Source: Bacteroidales bacterium | GTDB lineage: Bacteria > Bacteroidota > Bacteroidia > Bacteroidales > UBA932 | Reading direction: 5' to 3' | Assembly (NCBI GenBank): GCA_017428945.1 | Contig: JAFRPW010000008.1 | Span: 1-64,000, forward strand | DNA length: 64,000 nucleotides | Part shown: one piece after another, positions 31,868-40,950 of the stretch | Layout: every line of letters begins with the position of its first letter | Position numbering within the stretch: the stretch's first letter is position 1 | The notes under the pieces: generated by a model | The model's database searches: none | What the model saw: only the letters and a program-made list of their open reading frames with translations | Told to the model about the DNA's origin: nothing | Program-made: the position numbers and the translations under genes

Positions 31868-32806
31868 TTATTTAAATATCAAAAAGTTGCTTACTTTATC
31901 TCCAATACATTTGGAAGGATTATTAACAATGTTCTGATATTCAGCCAATAAACGTGCAGTAAACTCGTGGTTCTTCCGGATAGCGTGCGTCTTCACTTCT
32001 GTGGACACATCGTGCTTTATACTGTTCTGCTTGATGTTGAAACTGCTTCCGTGTTTAACGCGATAGTAGTTCGTAATCAAAGCTCTGTCGTGCGTGGCAT
32101 ACGTGGTCAATATGGTAACGGTAGATTGGTTGCTGCCGGATGCCTTCTTGACGATGGCTTTGATTTTGGCCTGCTCTGTAGCAAGATCTATCTGATTATC
32201 GACTTCCCGCTCTTTGACAATAATGATGACATTGACGGGAATATTCTGAGGTATCGCACTCAAACCCCGGATTATCTCATTATCGTTGGCGTCGTAGACA
32301 TATTTATCCTTGAAGTAGTGGTTGTCGCAAATGATAATATCTGTAAGCGGAAGATGAGGAAGGTATTTACCCCAGTCTATTATCTGGTAAGACAGCTCTT
32401 CACCGTTATCCTCCAGGGAGAATATCTCCTTCAACTTTGAAAGCTCATCTCCCACCTTGGACACAATTACACAGCACTTCGTCTCAGCTGCAGCAGTCTT
32501 GCCGGCATCGTCCAGGAAGAACATGGAAGACCGTCCAGCGGCATCCAGCGAATTGTAGAAATTAGACTTCATCGGGCGCTCGGGAACTACTGTCTTAGGT
32601 GGGCAGAAGTCCTGGGAGCCGCCGACACCGGAACCGAATTGAGAAAACCAGAAAGTCAGGTATTCATTCCCTTTGATTTCTTCTTTCGAGAAGTTGTATT
32701 GAACGTCCAGGTTCTTTCTGACGAGGGCAGCATACTCGGCAAAGGCCGCTTTGTCTTCAGAGCGGACCAACGAGATGAGATTTTCCTTGTCGATGTACAG
32801 AACCAT
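31868..32806 (-). CDS. unknown protein paired with TRD-ATPase (HDR motif)
   Basis: 312 residues, cytoplasmic. The N-terminal half is mixed and unrecognised. The C-terminal half reads LPLTDIIICDNHYFKDKYVY, then PVNVIIIVKER, then YATHDRALITNYYRVKHGSS. This strand-loop-HDR-strand order resembles phospholipase-D-like folds, in which an HxD/HxK-type motif is catalytic, but here the spacing is not canonical, so nuclease activity is only a hypothesis. It is 2 nt past the ATPase gene, which strongly implies a two-protein module. It precedes hsdM. Confidence 0.7.
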   Translation of the reverse strand: MVLYIDKENLISLVRSEDKAAFAEYAALVRKNLDVQYNFSKEEIKGNEYLTFWFSQFGSGVGGSQDFCPPKTVVPERPMKSNFYNSLDAAGRSSMFFLDDAGKTAAAETKCCVIVSKVGDELSKLKEIFSLEDNGEELSYQIIDWGKYLPHLPLTDIIICDNHYFKDKYVYDANDNEIIRGLSAIPQNIPVNVIIIVKEREVDNQIDLATEQAKIKAIVKKASGSNQSTVTILTTYATHDRALITNYYRVKHGSSFNIKQNSIKHDVSTEVKTHAIRKNHEFTARLLAEYQNIVNNPSKCIGDKVSNFLIFK

Positions 32807-32808
32807 AG

Positions 32809-34926
32809 CTACAGTATGTCAAAAACCAGATTACTTGCTTCGTCAAAGAAGCCGTGACCAAATTCGTTTTCGAACTTGCCGTCAGGACGGTAAAGCATGT
32901 CATAAGGAAGTTTGCCATCACTTGGGAAATAAATCACCTTAAAAGGCGATGCCTTCAGGAGTTCTTCCTGTGAAGCGAAATGTTCCTTGGCAACAAGCAC
33001 CTGGGACTTTCTAATCATGTATTCCGAGTGAGTCTCGATGATGAAACGGAAGCCGTAATCCTTGTTGAGGCTGTAGAAGAAGTCCGCCAACTCACTTTGG
33101 AGCATCGGGTGAAGGTTCTGCTCAGGCTCTTCAATAATAAGAAGGGAAATGACCTTTTTACCGCCATAACCAATGCCGGCCTCGGCCATCTTGGTTGCAA
33201 TACGGAATAGAAGAATCATGAGCTGGATGGAGCCCATACCTTTGTCTGCAAGGTTCACCCATTGACCGTCGAGGTTCTGAATCTTGACCAGGTGGGCTTC
33301 GCCGCCGACGGAGGTGATTTCATAATCCTGGCCAATCTTGAATGTCTTCATCCACTTGATGATGAAGTCGTATGAGGGCGAGCCAAGGCCGACCTGCAGA
33401 TTGGCATATTCGTGGATAGTCTTGACGTGATAGTCGTTGGTGTCCTTAGCGCTGAACAGGATAGTCTGAGTAACGGCGTGGGCATAAATATACTCCACGC
33501 TTATCTCTGTCTGCTTATTCAGCTTGAAGTACTTGTCCCGGAAAACGGATTTCTTCTTAGTGAGGAATTCCTTAGCCTTATCGGAAAGACCGAAAACGCC
33601 AAGATCATCTTGCGATACCCTTTTAGAACTGAGGTTGTCGAGGGTTGCAGCGAGTCGAGTAAAGAAACTTTGTAAAAGGGCGTCGGCCACATATTCGTCG
33701 CGGATAGATAGGCCGGGCACTATGCCCATATCAATTTCGATATCCTCCGTAAGGCCCTTGTAATATTTCTGTAGATATTTTACCGGATATCCATCTGGCA
33801 CTTTTTCAATGTCATAGCCTGGATATGGATTAGCATGAAAGATAACGCTGATAGTTCGGTCCGATTTCAATGAAAAAGTCAGGTCGATGTTAAAAGGCAA
33901 CAACGTTATCTTTATCCTCGAGACGCGGCCAAACACATCAGATTCGCTGTCGGACTTTTCCACGTCTATCTCATACATGCGGTCTCCGACAGTAATTGTG
34001 AAAGTGATTGGAGTACCTTCAGGAGCCTTATTATAGCGAGCCCGATCAAATGTTCCGATATGGGTATAATAACTCTTGTTGAAATAGAAATTCAGATTCA
34101 TCCACGCATCTCCTTCAAGCGAGGTAATACGGGTTTTCAGGAAATCCAAGATAGAGAGCATAGCCTTCACAACCGTGGATTTTCCAGCATTGTTCTCACC
34201 AACAAAAATGCTTATCTGACCCAGATTAAGAGGTTCAAGTTCCTTGAACTTCCTAAAGTTTTTAAAACCAATTACGTTTTGTCCAGTGATCGCGACTTGC
34301 TTATCTTCAATAATAGTCGGCGAATCTGGAGTACAACGATTTGTTAAAGGTGGGTTCTCCAGAAGAATTCTATCTATCGTATCTTCATCTGGCACAACAA
34401 TCTGAATCGCAAGGAAGTCCTCCTCGGTCAGTTGCAAATCGGGATTCTTGTCAACGGCTTCCCGAGCCTGTAATGCGACATAATCAGACAATAGTTCTCT
34501 AAGCACATACTTGATGGGGGCTTCAGCACCTCGTTTAGTATGAAAGAGAAATAGATCGTTTTCAACCCATACCGGAGGAAATAAACTTGCTTCCTCTTCA
34601 ATTAAACGTATATCTAAGGAAATGTTTTTAGTTTTGCCTATGAGGCCTATTTTAAACTTTCCATCTTTAAAAGAGGCTAGGCTATCAGTTCCATCATACG
34701 CCAACAGCTTCTCTTTGTATTTCTTGCTATGAGGACGCGAAGGAATATCTTTATCGTTGATAGGCTTTGCTTTATAGTAATCACAAAGTATGGTATGGCG
34801 ATATACTGGCACCTCTGCGGCGCCATCCCCACGCAAATAGTCCCATTCACCAGGATAACTCTTGTCGATTTGAATTAACTCCGAAAGTTTAACTAACTTC
34901 TCGTTCTCGTTAAGTTTAATCTTCAT
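32809..34926 (-). CDS. AAA ATPase (DUF3696-like) with HsdS-like N-terminus
   Basis: 705 residues from the ATG at 34926; the longer frame starts before the likely transcription start (GATCTTTG box at 34966-34973). Residues about 10-190 look like a half HsdS (KLVKLSELIQI, PVWVENDLFLFHTKRG, LTEEDFLAIQIVVPDEDTID), i.e. one target-recognition domain. Residues about 220-705 are an ABC/SMC-type ATPase of the OLD/DUF3696 kind: SIFVGENNAGKSTVVKAM (Walker A, about 241-258), LLIIEEPEQNLHP (Walker B/D-loop region), FIIETHSEYMIRK (H-loop). Probable DNA-sensing ATPase; the effector may be the adjacent 312-residue protein. Confidence 0.85.
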   Translation of the reverse strand: MKIKLNENEKLVKLSELIQIDKSYPGEWDYLRGDGAAEVPVYRHTILCDYYKAKPINDKDIPSRPHSKKYKEKLLAYDGTDSLASFKDGKFKIGLIGKTKNISLDIRLIEEEASLFPPVWVENDLFLFHTKRGAEAPIKYVLRELLSDYVALQAREAVDKNPDLQLTEEDFLAIQIVVPDEDTIDRILLENPPLTNRCTPDSPTIIEDKQVAITGQNVIGFKNFRKFKELEPLNLGQISIFVGENNAGKSTVVKAMLSILDFLKTRITSLEGDAWMNLNFYFNKSYYTHIGTFDRARYNKAPEGTPITFTITVGDRMYEIDVEKSDSESDVFGRVSRIKITLLPFNIDLTFSLKSDRTISVIFHANPYPGYDIEKVPDGYPVKYLQKYYKGLTEDIEIDMGIVPGLSIRDEYVADALLQSFFTRLAATLDNLSSKRVSQDDLGVFGLSDKAKEFLTKKKSVFRDKYFKLNKQTEISVEYIYAHAVTQTILFSAKDTNDYHVKTIHEYANLQVGLGSPSYDFIIKWMKTFKIGQDYEITSVGGEAHLVKIQNLDGQWVNLADKGMGSIQLMILLFRIATKMAEAGIGYGGKKVISLLIIEEPEQNLHPMLQSELADFFYSLNKDYGFRFIIETHSEYMIRKSQVLVAKEHFASQEELLKASPFKVIYFPSDGKLPYDMLYRPDGKFENEFGHGFFDEASNLVFDIL

Positions 34927-34965
34927 AGGATGAGGCTTTAATCTGTTTTTTCCTGCTTGACGATG

Positions 34966-34973
34966 CAAAGATC
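34966..34973 (-). promoter_or_regulatory. near-consensus -7 box of ATPase gene
   Basis: Plus strand CAAAGATC, i.e. GATCTTTG toward the ATPase gene, followed by C; one base off TAnnTTTG. It supports 34926 as the start. Confidence 0.45.
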
Positions 34974-34994
34974 TTATTCCTCTATGCAATCTAT

Positions 34995-36002
34995 CTACAC
35001 ACTAAAATACTTTTCGTAAGATTGGCGAATTATATCCTGAACCTGCTTTCTAAAGAGATCAGGCGTCAGCACCTCCACGTCCTTCCCAAAGGAGAGGATG
35101 AGGGCCTCCAGTTCATGATTGGGGATAACTTCAATTTCAACAATGCACTTATCCATATCCACAATTCGCTGGGAGGGATGAAGAGACTTCGTCAAAACAT
35201 ACTGAAAGCGTTTCTCCTCAAATTGCAGCTGGATACGCACCTTGTCGCCATTATTTACACTAACCCCAACGACATCATCGAAAAAGTTTTCGAAATCAAT
35301 ATCATTTTGGATGTATTTTACGTGCACCTGCTCAATATTCACGATTCGATCCAACGCCAAATTGTAGATGCTCTTCGTTTCGTCATTCAAGCCGAAGAGA
35401 AACCACCTGTTATTGTACTGCTTGATGTAGTAGGGATGGATAATCCATTCAAAAGATTTCTCGTCGAAAGTGGAATAGTTTATCTTCAATACCTGCTCGT
35501 TGATAATGGCCTCAAATAAATCTTGAAACCAGTCCAATCCAGTGTAATTCTTATTCTCCTCATAACCAATCACACTTTTCGACGAGCCGTTCAGTGAGAG
35601 TTTGTCTTCTAATTTTACCACTAGTTCGGACATCCAGTCGAAATTGGGCATTCCCTTGAAGCGCTGGAGCATCAGGATGGTTTCTTTAAGCTGGGCTAAA
35701 TCGTCTTCTCCAAGACCACGCTTGAAGATGGAGAAATCGGGCTCGGAATAGCGGTAGTAGTAGCCGTTGCCATCGTCAATGGCCTCCACATCTACCCCAG
35801 CCTCGGTTGCGCGTGTGCGGATGTAATTGATGTCGCTGCGGAGTGTGCGGGTTTTTATGCCGGAATGGTCGCTGCCGTAGAGTTCACGCAAGGCTTCATT
35901 ACAACGCTCCATAAGGTCGTTGAAATAGAATTTTCGCCGGAAATTGCTGAAACAATCATCCAGTACTTTGTAGCGAATCTGTGCGTGTTTGTTACTAGCC
36001 AA
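34995..36002 (-). CDS. WYL-domain transcriptional regulator of the defence locus
   Basis: 335 residues. An N-terminal helix-turn-helix region (about 5-90, MERCNEALRELYG, TRTLRSDINYIRTRATEAGV) is followed by a WYL domain (about 165-240, INYSTFDEKSFEWIIHPYYI, NNRWFLFGL) and a WCX-like C-terminus (about 250-335). WYL regulators commonly head phage-defence clusters such as BREX and CBASS, and sense nucleic acid or nucleotide ligands. It is the first gene of the long minus-strand run; a TAAATTTG box lies 24 bp upstream (36026-36033). Confidence 0.9.
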   Translation of the reverse strand: MASNKHAQIRYKVLDDCFSNFRRKFYFNDLMERCNEALRELYGSDHSGIKTRTLRSDINYIRTRATEAGVDVEAIDDGNGYYYRYSEPDFSIFKRGLGEDDLAQLKETILMLQRFKGMPNFDWMSELVVKLEDKLSLNGSSKSVIGYEENKNYTGLDWFQDLFEAIINEQVLKINYSTFDEKSFEWIIHPYYIKQYNNRWFLFGLNDETKSIYNLALDRIVNIEQVHVKYIQNDIDFENFFDDVVGVSVNNGDKVRIQLQFEEKRFQYVLTKSLHPSQRIVDMDKCIVEIEVIPNHELEALILSFGKDVEVLTPDLFRKQVQDIIRQSYEKYFSV

Positions 36003-36025
36003 GGGGTTTTCGTGTTATAATCAAG

Positions 36026-36033
36026 CAAATTTA
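36026..36033 (-). promoter_or_regulatory. -7 box of WYL gene / defence operon
   Basis: Plus strand CAAATTTA, i.e. TAAATTTG toward the WYL gene, followed by C. A TTTG lies 22 nt further upstream. Confidence 0.6.
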
Positions 36034-36099
36034 GCTTTTTTTCTTGAAAGACCCCGCAAATTTGGTAGAATAGTGTGCAATTTAATTGCATAACCCCCT

Positions 36100-36306
36100 T
36101 CACACCATCAACCTCACCAACCTCCCATCCCTGCAAAACATCTCTGGATGCCGGAAGAATGCCGCCCACACCTGGCTGACGTTCACGGGCTGGCCGTCCT
36201 TCCGCACGCAAAGGCGGCGGCTGTTGATCTCAAACACCAGCCTGTCGGCAGTCATCCCGCAGCCCTCGGTGGAGAGGAGAAATACTATAGCTTCTTCTAT
36301 ACTCAC
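36100..36306 (-). CDS. small winged-helix protein, HARE-HTH-like
   Basis: 68 residues. The pattern EEAIVFLLSTEGCGMTADRL, then INSRRLCVRKDGQPVNVSQV, then FFRHPEMFCRDGRLVRL fits the HARE-HTH winged helix (also found joined to restriction endonucleases and in RNA polymerase delta). No partner domain is present. It lies 97 bp upstream of the WYL gene in the same direction. Its start is supported by the preceding hairpin, which should end transcription from the gene above. Family call is by pattern only. Confidence 0.5.
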   Translation of the reverse strand: MSIEEAIVFLLSTEGCGMTADRLVFEINSRRLCVRKDGQPVNVSQVWAAFFRHPEMFCRDGRLVRLMV

Positions 36307-36333
36307 AAAGCAGAGTTAGATTCTCTTTCTATA

Positions 36334-36370
36334 AATACTAGCGATGCGGATTTATCGCATCGCTAGTATT
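36334..36370. terminator. 15-bp perfect inverted repeat, likely terminator
   Basis: AATACTAGCGATGCG (36334-36348) and its exact complement (36356-36370), loop GATTTAT. It lies 20 bp past the end of the MORN-like gene and 28 bp before the HARE-HTH start, all on the minus strand; a TTT follows on that strand. It may also serve as an operator. Confidence 0.7.
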
Positions 36371-36390
36371 ACACTATAATACAATAATTA

Positions 36391-39030
36391 CTACCTGTAT
36401 AATGCATTTTCTGGTCTTTTGTACAGATAGTCCAGATCTAGCACAACAGTACTACCTGACTGGATATCTAATTCTCCTATATGCCAGTATTGAAAAGACT
36501 TGTCCGGTGAAGGGACTACGATTGTAGACACTTTACTACTACTTATACCATGCCAGGACAAAGTACATTGGCCTTTATCATCTGTACTCGTTTTATACCA
36601 TCTATCATCGCCGGAAACAAGGTATTCAATGCGCTGGTTAATACAATAAGAATTATGACTTCCATAATAAAGAGTAACTTTGCACGACTTGTCGGATGGA
36701 ATATTTCCATCGCGCTCATCTATTCTACGATAAATAATATTATAGGCATTGGTGCGTGCCTCAATAAGAGGTCCTTTGGCCCCGTAGGCCATCTCCTGGA
36801 CGGTATCTATCATGGTTCTGTCTGTAACGCTGAACAAGGGATTGGCAAACAACGCCTCTACTTCATCAATGTTCTGATTGATAATAAACTCGATATAATT
36901 GTCGTCATACCCAATGATATCTGAAGGTGAATAGAGTTTCTTGTCAAATAAAAGACCACTCTTTGTGAGAGGATCGGTATTGGCCTTATTCATCAGATTC
37001 TCAATTTGCATATTTACATTACTATGCGTCAGCAGATTAACATAAAAATCATTGAGTTGCCTTACTAGAAGCATCTCTTTCTCAGCTTTGGGATTCTCCT
37101 TTATTGCCTGCTGGAAAAAAGGGAGAAGTTTTTCATCGCGCCACTTCAGTGTCACGCTTTCACTGTCGAACTCGAATCGGCCGATAGCGTTGCTGATATC
37201 CTGCATCTTGACCCCTTTTCGGATGAGGGCATCACAGGGGTCGTAAATGTCCTGCTTATTAAATACGGAAACCAGAGGGTCAAGATACTGGGTAACTTCA
37301 GCGATAGCCTTGGTGAACATCTCCTTGTTAGCGTTGATGGGACCTTCCTGCTGTCCGCGGCAGTCAACCCGGTATTTCAGCGGAGCACCGAGAAAATCAT
37401 TCTTTTCGGAGTCTTGATAATAGGCATATCCCTGGACAAAGTCGGTGATAGCGCCTTCATCCCCTACAGGTGGGTCGAAGGCCTTGTCCAGCGCCTCGTC
37501 GATAAACATTTTGAACTGGCCTTTAACCATGACTTTGGCGTATCCCTCAGCGAAGGGCCTTACGGTGTAACTGGTTAACTCTTTTTGCCGATACTCACCA
37601 TCTGCAAAAAACGTATAATCGAACCTCCTTATTGTGACGTCCCCTGATGGTAGGCCATTCTTGAATGTCCCCGAAAACACCAGCATCTGATTTGGCATAA
37701 AGCAGATGCCCAAACCTTTTCCGTCCGGACGGCCCATACGCACCGAGCCACTCCAAAGCATATTATGCAAGTCCTTGGGCTGCCATACTTCTTTCTGGAC
37801 GGTGTACCAATCGCTGCTGTGATTTCTTTCTGCCTTCAATTCCAAAGTGAGCGCACGAGTATTTACCGCGACCTTCATCTTATCCATAGACGGCAAGTTC
37901 TGATTACACTTTATCTTGGCGTAATACTGTGGTAAATAGGTCTTTGGGAAGAAGGATACCCAGATATAATCAGTAGCATTATCCCTGGGAGATCTCAGGT
38001 ACTTATCCAGTTCGTAATAGGTTTTGGCGTTATCGTCTTTGCCTTGAGAAAAACGAAAACTGAAGGGTATATATCTGGTATCAAAGGCATCGGTAATCAA
38101 AACCATTGCCTGTGTCATAGATTCGAAGGTTCCTCTTGTTACAGGGAAGCATAGACGATAGGTCCCGCTGTTTGTCATTAACCCGTTCTTTGAAAAACCA
38201 TCAATTAATGATTGAATCTCAAGGATAGAGTCTTTGTCTTTTGCGTCCAACATGGACTGGTCCTTTACAAAAAGGATTGTACCGATGCCTTGGCGATTGA
38301 CGGTTCCCTTGAAGCCATCGGCAAAGAAAACTGCCTGCTCCATCGTGAAGGGTTGGACTATGACATCCTGCGGGTACACATAGTCATCCAGGCGGACGGG
38401 AAGGTGCGAACTGTGCCAATAGGATTGTACCAGGCCCACGGGGAAGCCCTTGTCAAAAGCGCCATGGAAGCATACCCATCGGCCATTGCCGAAAGCTATT
38501 CCCGTGCCCTCGCCCTGCAGGAGACCGTCTTGGACACTGCCGCTCCAGTACACGTTGGAGTACTGCTCCATAAAGGGGATGGGCTTACCTCTTCTGGTGT
38601 AGGGCAAGATATCCATCTTAAATCCTTCGCCCTGGCTGCAACCTCGGTAAAGATAGGCCTTGCCGATGCTTCGTAGACTCTCGAACGGTTCCTCGAACGT
38701 GCCATACTGCTTAAGTTGGCCATAGAGGAGTGCAAATGCCTCCTTCTCCTGAAGGAAACTGAAGGCGTCCACGTTATTCTTGTCCCTTGCCGAAAGACAA
38801 CAGTCGAAGAAAAAAAAGTTGGGCTTTGTCTGCTTCCAGTCCTGAAACTGTTGCACGGTTATTCTACCCTTGGTATTGCACCAAATGAGGCCTTCCTTCT
38901 TTTGCCCTTTCTGGATGGCCTTTGCAAACTCTTTCTCCTGAGCGATGGCGGCGGGATAAAAACATACAAAGCATAAAAAGAAAAGAAGGATGCGCTTTAG
39001 AATCAACATTACAATTCGGCTTCTACGCAT
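36391..39030 (-). CDS. secreted MORN-like repeat protein
   Basis: 879 residues. The signal peptide is clear (LILKRILLFFLCFVCFYPAA then IAQ); the ATG at 39009 (MLILKR) is an alternative start. Several MORN-like units occur: VYWSGSVQDGLLQGEGTGIA, WVCFHGAFDKGFPVGL, MLWSGSVRMGRPDGKGLGIC, LVFSGTFKNGLPSGD. The C-terminal 350 residues are mostly helical, ending in a beta-rich domain. It is periplasmic or surface; MORN repeats bind lipids or proteins. It has no enzyme motif and no obvious partner gene. Confidence 0.7.
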   Translation of the reverse strand: MRRSRIVMLILKRILLFFLCFVCFYPAAIAQEKEFAKAIQKGQKKEGLIWCNTKGRITVQQFQDWKQTKPNFFFFDCCLSARDKNNVDAFSFLQEKEAFALLYGQLKQYGTFEEPFESLRSIGKAYLYRGCSQGEGFKMDILPYTRRGKPIPFMEQYSNVYWSGSVQDGLLQGEGTGIAFGNGRWVCFHGAFDKGFPVGLVQSYWHSSHLPVRLDDYVYPQDVIVQPFTMEQAVFFADGFKGTVNRQGIGTILFVKDQSMLDAKDKDSILEIQSLIDGFSKNGLMTNSGTYRLCFPVTRGTFESMTQAMVLITDAFDTRYIPFSFRFSQGKDDNAKTYYELDKYLRSPRDNATDYIWVSFFPKTYLPQYYAKIKCNQNLPSMDKMKVAVNTRALTLELKAERNHSSDWYTVQKEVWQPKDLHNMLWSGSVRMGRPDGKGLGICFMPNQMLVFSGTFKNGLPSGDVTIRRFDYTFFADGEYRQKELTSYTVRPFAEGYAKVMVKGQFKMFIDEALDKAFDPPVGDEGAITDFVQGYAYYQDSEKNDFLGAPLKYRVDCRGQQEGPINANKEMFTKAIAEVTQYLDPLVSVFNKQDIYDPCDALIRKGVKMQDISNAIGRFEFDSESVTLKWRDEKLLPFFQQAIKENPKAEKEMLLVRQLNDFYVNLLTHSNVNMQIENLMNKANTDPLTKSGLLFDKKLYSPSDIIGYDDNYIEFIINQNIDEVEALFANPLFSVTDRTMIDTVQEMAYGAKGPLIEARTNAYNIIYRRIDERDGNIPSDKSCKVTLYYGSHNSYCINQRIEYLVSGDDRWYKTSTDDKGQCTLSWHGISSSKVSTIVVPSPDKSFQYWHIGELDIQSGSTVVLDLDYLYKRPENALYR

Positions 39031-39061
39031 ATGTTCAGTTTTATTGGTTTTTCTTTTAGTT

Positions 39062-39720
39062 GTTCAGTTTCGCAAGTGAAATAAAATTGATATACAAAAG
39101 GTCAAAGGTTTTGATAATTCAATGATTATCCCTATCTTGTGTTTGCGATACAAATAGATGGAGCCCTTTAGCCATGAACAAAAATAGACAAATAATCTCT
39201 GAACTCAAAGACTTTTTCAGACATAATGACTCCAGCAAGGCCAAGTATGCCGGCATGGATGCTCAGATCTTCTTTTACAAGTAGGGCAACGGCTCCTGGA
39301 ACGCCCTCATCACGACGGATATGGGCATTGATGCCAAACGGGCTTTTGAACTTTATCCCAGAAGATGGTGTATTGAAGTGGCTCATAAGGAGATGAGGGG
39401 ACTTCTGAACCTGGGTAAATGCCAGTGTGTTGACTTTGCCGGGCAAATTGCCACACTGTCTCTGTGCATGATACAGTACAACATCCTGGGAACGGTCAAG
39501 CGCTTCGAATCGTACGAGACCATTGTATTTATAGTCATCCAGAGAATCTGGGGACTCATTATAGAGCTCATCAACGTCATTGCTGAGTTCATCTCGTGCA
39601 ATCCGTTTGAACTAACTGAAAACGTAATAAACAATAATCATCAAATCAAAGCAGTGAAGATGGCTTTCGACCGGCTAGACCTCGCCGGAGCGGCAGCCTA
39701 AATCACTTGCGAAACTTGAG
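39062..39720 (+). mobile_element. decayed IS4-like insertion sequence
   Basis: Inverted ends AGTTTCGCAAGTGA (39066-39079) and its complement (39703-39716) flank a broken transposase. From 39174 the frame reads MNKNRQIISELKDFF...QIFFYK, then TAG, then GNGSWNALITTDMGIDAKRA and on to 39701. Only the ends of the transposase remain; the tail has YPRRWCIEVAHKEMRG, the Glu region of IS4-type DDE transposases. Confidence 0.75.
39174..39701 (+). pseudogene. IS4-family DDE transposase, internally deleted with a stop
   Basis: N-terminal 36 codons, an in-frame TAG at 39282-39284, then the C-terminal part (RRWCIEVAHKEMRGLLNLGK, CMIQYNILGTVKRFESYET). The central catalytic part with the two Asp residues is absent. 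Full-length relatives are about 400 residues or more, so most of the gene is gone. Not functional. Confidence 0.8.
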
Positions 39721-39781
39721 TTACACTATGTTTTGACGCATAATTCTCTAAACCAAGGCTCGAATTACAAAAGTAGTAAAA

Positions 39782-40366
39782 TTATCTTTCTTTAAAAACC
39801 CGATAAACCATTCTTTGAAAATCCGTCCCGAAGGCGTGCCGATGCTCCTCCCGAACGAACCCAAGCGACTCATACAGCGACACCAGGTGCGGCATCTCGG
39901 AATCGGCCACTAGGGCAATCCTGGTGAACCCCAGCGACTGGCCAATTCGCATGCCGTCCTTCATGAGCGCACGGCCGATGCCCTGGTGGCGGAAGGCCGG
40001 GAGGACGGCGAGGGAGTCAAGATAGTACTCTCCGGGATCCGTCTCGGGGTCGTCACCAGAGAACTGCTGGAAGAACGCCGGCCAGAACTCCCTGAAAGTC
40101 TTCTCCTTGAGTTTCTTGTAGAGCTCTCCAGGGTAGGAGAGGAGGGCTCCAACCGGAGTCCCGTCAATATCGGCCACGCGGGTGCGGGCATGGGTATACA
40201 GCGTGTCTGTGCGCTCCTCACAGGCGGTCAGACGCTCATGGATGTCCGACATATCGTCATTTGCCAAATCCTCGAAGTCATACATGTGCATCCCAGCCAA
40301 GACGCACTTGGCAAGGAATGGCGCGTCGGAAGGACGTCCATCACGGATATGAAGGTTCGCTACCAA
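39782..40366 (-). CDS. GNAT-family N-acetyltransferase
   Basis: 194 residues with the acetyl-CoA motif A AVLPAFRHQGIGRALM and the C-terminal LVSLYESLGFVREEHRHAF, typical of GNAT enzymes. The acceptor is unknown. It overlaps the upstream SGNH hydrolase by 7 nt, so they are coupled; a metabolic or resistance cassette is plausible. Cytoplasmic. Confidence 0.88.
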   Translation of the reverse strand: MVANLHIRDGRPSDAPFLAKCVLAGMHMYDFEDLANDDMSDIHERLTACEERTDTLYTHARTRVADIDGTPVGALLSYPGELYKKLKEKTFREFWPAFFQQFSGDDPETDPGEYYLDSLAVLPAFRHQGIGRALMKDGMRIGQSLGFTRIALVADSEMPHLVSLYESLGFVREEHRHAFGTDFQRMVYRVFKER

Positions 40367-40941
40367 TTGACTGTGGAATAGATTGCCTCCGCCAGCATCC
40401 TGGCCCCGGCGGCCTGGGGATGGACGCCGTCCATCATGTATTTTGAATCCGTGAACAGGTCCACCAGGTCCACTAGTTCCAGGCCCATCTCCGTGGCAAT
40501 CTCCCGAATGGCGGGACGGACGCCCTCCTCCATGGTGTCCGAGTACAGGCCGAGTACAGGGATGTGAAGGGGCTGGAAAATCCTGATGGGAGCTATAAGT
40601 ATTACCCTTGGTTTGGATGGAAGATCCAGGTATGACTGAACCAGTTTCCTGTAATCCCTGCGGAAGACCTCAGGATCCCAGTTTCGCCTTTTGGTGTCAT
40701 TGCTGCCAAGCATCAGAAGGACGATGTCCGGAGCCCACTCGAGGCTACGGGTATATACCTTCTTGCTCACATACGGAGTGTCCGCATCGAAGCGGGCCGA
40801 GGCGTCATTGTACCCGAAGTTCCGTACCTGGTAGTCCGGACCTAGCATCTGCTGGAGCTGGGAGGGATAGCTGTTGCTCCGGCGGTTCAGGATGGTGAAC
40901 CCCCAAGTGATGCTGTCTCCGATGCAGGCAACCTTTTTCAT
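40360..40941 (-). CDS. SGNH/GDSL-type esterase
   Basis: 193 residues. Block I GDSITWGF (nucleophile Ser), block III LMLGSNDTKRR (Asn) and block V DGVHPQAAGA (catalytic Asp/His) identify the SGNH fold; related arylesterases, thioesterases and carbohydrate esterases are of similar length. No signal peptide. It is followed by the GNAT gene with a 7-nt overlap. Confidence 0.9.
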   Translation of the reverse strand: MKKVACIGDSITWGFTILNRRSNSYPSQLQQMLGPDYQVRNFGYNDASARFDADTPYVSKKVYTRSLEWAPDIVLLMLGSNDTKRRNWDPEVFRRDYRKLVQSYLDLPSKPRVILIAPIRIFQPLHIPVLGLYSDTMEEGVRPAIREIATEMGLELVDLVDLFTDSKYMMDGVHPQAAGARMLAEAIYSTVNW

Positions 40942-40950
40942 CGCATAACC

